Source: CAYXVF01 sp964468125
GTDB taxonomy: Bacteria; Myxococcota; XYA12-FULL-58-9; CAYXVF01
Assembly (NCBI GenBank): GCA_964468125.1
Contig: CAYXVF010000124.1
Location: 1-17,355, forward strand
Length of the DNA stretch: 17,355 nucleotides
Reading direction: 5' to 3'
Within the stretch, counting starts at the first letter, position 1. Each line of letters opens with the position of its first letter. A model generated the notes under the pieces. The model was given only the letters and a program-made list of their open reading frames with translations. It ran no database searches and was not told the origin of the DNA. A program made the translations under genes and the position numbers. Below, in pieces: positions 15,634 to 17,355 of the stretch.

Positions 15634-17355
15634 AGGGGGAGGTCGGCACGAGCAGCGTCACATTGCTGACGTTGCCCGACGAAACGGACTGGGGCGTGTA
15701 GGGAGGTCCTCCGGCGGCGAAGGCGCCGGCGTCCGGGCGATAGACGCAGGTCTCATCCGACTCGCACAGCCCGTTGCCGTTACCGGAAACTTCGTCGGCG
15801 CTCACCAGGTATTCGTTGAAGCACTCGCCCTGGTCCGAATCAAAGACGCTGCCGTCGAACAACAAGGAGCAGTCGTCGACGCTCGCGCCGGAGCCCCAAA
15901 CCATGCGGTAGGTTGGGAGAGAGTCGGGCGGAGGGGCGAGACCCACCGCGGGGGAGCTCGCGTTCGGGGTGAAGTCGTAAATTTCGCAGTTCAAAAAGCA
16001 GCGCGTGGTTCCGAATCCCGACGTGTCGCGCCACGCGCGCGACCGGCTCTCGAAGCGACTCCAGTCCGTGATGTTTCCGAACGGAACCGGATTACCCAGA
16101 AAGTCGCCGGAGGAGTTCTCGATATCGGAGACCCGTCCTACAAAGGTCCCCTCTAGCCCCGCGCTGCGCTCGGTCGCGGTTGCGGTCGACGGCGCAGGAA
16201 GATCCCCCGCAGGATCGACGCAGTCCGGAGTCGCAAAACCGACGTTCGACCCGTCGATCTCGGAGCAGCTGCCGGTCTCGAGGACGAGCTGCCCTTCAAA
16301 CTCCACGTTGTTGCTGTTGAGCGAAGACACTCGGTTGCTCAGGCCGTCGGTGAGCACCACGTCTCGCAGGCTGATGTCGCTCGACTCCCCGATGCTCAGG
16401 TTCGTGAAGTAGCCCGCGCTCAGCACCCCTTCGGCTCGAACCGTGTTGGCAAAATTCAGACCCAGGCCGTTCGAGTTGCCGTTGGCGAAGGTCACGTGAC
16501 GGATCAGGCTATTGTCCGTAGTGAGCCGCAGCGCGTTGCCCTCGGTCCCGACGATCAAGGTATTGCTGATGTGCACGGCCCGTGCGGCCGAAAAATCGAT
16601 GCCCGCAAAGCTGGTTTCGCTGATGCGCACGCCGTCGATCCAGATGTTGCCCGTGCCCTCTCCGTTGAAAACGATCCCTTCCTGGACCCGGTCGACGGTC
16701 GTGTCGAATACGCGCGTCGCACCCGCGATGTCGAGATTGATGCCAATGTTGCCCACATTGGTGACGCGGCTGTGCTCGACCGTGCCGTAGGGCTGGGTCA
16801 TTTGAATACCGTCGTTGCCGCAGTTGTTCGCCACGGCCCAGCGCACCGTCGCCGACTCGGCTCCCACACTGATGCAGTTGCCCTCGGAGCTCGAGAACTC
16901 GCCGGTGACCGTGGCAAAGCGGGCTGTGCCGTTCACCTGAACGGTATTGGCTACGCTGGTCGAATTGTTCTGAAAGAAACCGGATACGGTGTTGAACGCG
17001 CCGTTGACCGTGACCGTTGCGCCTGCAAATGAGTTGAGCGGCGAAAAGGAGCTCGTCGCTACTAGAATCACGCGATCCGCGCCGAGCGTGCGCCCGCCGG
17101 CGGACGCAAACTCGGTCGTATAGTAAATGGTACCCTCTTGGTTGAGCGGAGTCCCGACCGCATCCGCGTTGACCACCGGGTTACCCAACGGGGCCGGATC
17201 GAATGACACCGGTAGGCTCGTGCCCACTCGGATGCGGATCGGAATCCGGGCGGTTCCCTGATCGGTGTCGATTGCTGAAGCCAATGATTTCCAACCGACG
17301 CTCCTGAGCTCGACCGTCCCGGTGCTGTCGTCACAGGTCCAGTCCAAAATGCTAA
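15632..17355 (-). CDS. Right-handed parallel beta-helix surface protein (5' end outside window)
   Basis: The frame is open to the right window edge (571 or more residues), so the N-terminus and any signal peptide are missing. The body, about the middle 300 residues, is a run of short repeats rich in Asn, Gly, Thr, Ser and Val (for example GNCISVGAES, NGIQ-like turns, NVGNIGINL, ISETSFAGIDF, HISNTLIVGTEGNALRL). This is the pattern of parallel beta-helix (PbH1) coils, as in polysaccharide lyases and surface adhesins. The C-terminal 150 residues carry many Cys (SGC-like, CFLNC, DDCSLLF, GECF, GLCESDETC) and an Asp/Asn-rich NGNGLCESDE stretch, as in exported Myxococcota proteins. It is probably secreted or cell-surface. 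No catalytic residues can be assigned. The stop TAA at 15632-15634 abuts the convergent gene's terminator. A TTG at 17347 is not the start, because the frame continues beyond it. Confidence 0.85.
   Translation of the reverse strand, partial: SILDWTCDDSTGTVELRSVGWKSLASAIDTDQGTARIPIRIRVGTSLPVSFDPAPLGNPVVNADAVGTPLNQEGTIYYTTEFASAGGRTLGADRVILVATSSFSPLNSFAGATVTVNGAFNTVSGFFQNNSTSVANTVQVNGTARFATVTGEFSSSEGNCISVGAESATVRWAVANNCGNDGIQMTQPYGTVEHSRVTNVGNIGINLDIAGATRVFDTTVDRVQEGIVFNGEGTGNIWIDGVRISETSFAGIDFSAARAVHISNTLIVGTEGNALRLTTDNSLIRHVTFANGNSNGLGLNFANTVRAEGVLSAGYFTNLSIGESSDISLRDVVLTDGLSNRVSSLNSNNVEFEGQLVLETGSCSEIDGSNVGFATPDCVDPAGDLPAPSTATATERSAGLEGTFVGRVSDIENSSGDFLGNPVPFGNITDWSRFESRSRAWRDTSGFGTTRCFLNCEIYDFTPNASSPAVGLAPPPDSLPTYRMVWGSGASVDDCSLLFDGSVFDSDQGECFNEYLVSADEVSGNGNGLCESDETCVYRPDAGAFAAGGPPYTPQSVSSGNVSNVTLLVPTSP

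Noticed and set aside
17345..17347. TTG as start of the beta-helix gene
   Set aside because: The frame stays open through the window edge and no signal peptide follows the TTG, so the gene is simply truncated by the window.

Overview
The window is a GC-rich stretch of bacterial chromosome. Its gene content points to a Myxococcota (deltaproteobacterial, Polyangia/Myxococcia-like) genome. The evidence for this is a long Ser/Thr kinase with C-terminal TPRs, secreted lipoproteins, a carboxypeptidase-regulatory/PDZ envelope protein and a large Cys-containing beta-helix surface protein. The taxonomic call is inference from gene style, not from a marker gene.

Layout, left to right. (1) A leftward three-gene block (4317 to 97) encodes, in transcription order, a coiled-coil single-pass membrane protein, a 501-residue lipoprotein and a 492-residue unrecognised protein. 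The first two are 12 bp apart and the second has a strong Shine-Dalgarno that overlaps the first gene's stop codon, so they are almost certainly co-transcribed. (2) Divergent from this block, across about 170 bp, is a rightward pair (4488-6540): a MoxR-type AAA+ ATPase and a CoxE-like von Willebrand A protein. (3) Next come a membrane-anchored protein with carboxypeptidase regulatory-like and PDZ domains (6586-8140, interrupted by a 10-N assembly gap) and a 935-residue transmembrane Ser/Thr kinase with TPRs (8220-11027). (4) A small one-helix membrane protein (11174-11458) with a consensus-like -10 box and strong RBS precedes ettA (11499-13178), the ribosome-associated ABC-F ATPase. (5) After a 242-bp intergenic region containing TGTAT-type repeats and small palindromes comes a 717-residue beta-propeller lipoprotein (13421-15574), closed by a clear intrinsic terminator. 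(6) A leftward right-handed beta-helix surface protein occupies 15632 to the window edge, where it is cut off at its 5' end.

How the genes fit together: MoxR plus VWA protein form a recognised chaperone-like pair that remodels or activates a partner, but no obvious client enzyme lies beside it. The divergent membrane/lipoprotein block is a candidate client or partner by position only. The remaining genes look like independently transcribed envelope, signalling and translation functions. No tRNA, rRNA, insertion sequence, CRISPR array, phage gene or obvious mobile island was seen. No stretch longer than 300 bases lacks a gene. The least understood material is the three-gene leftward block and the repeat-bearing intergenic region 13179-13420.
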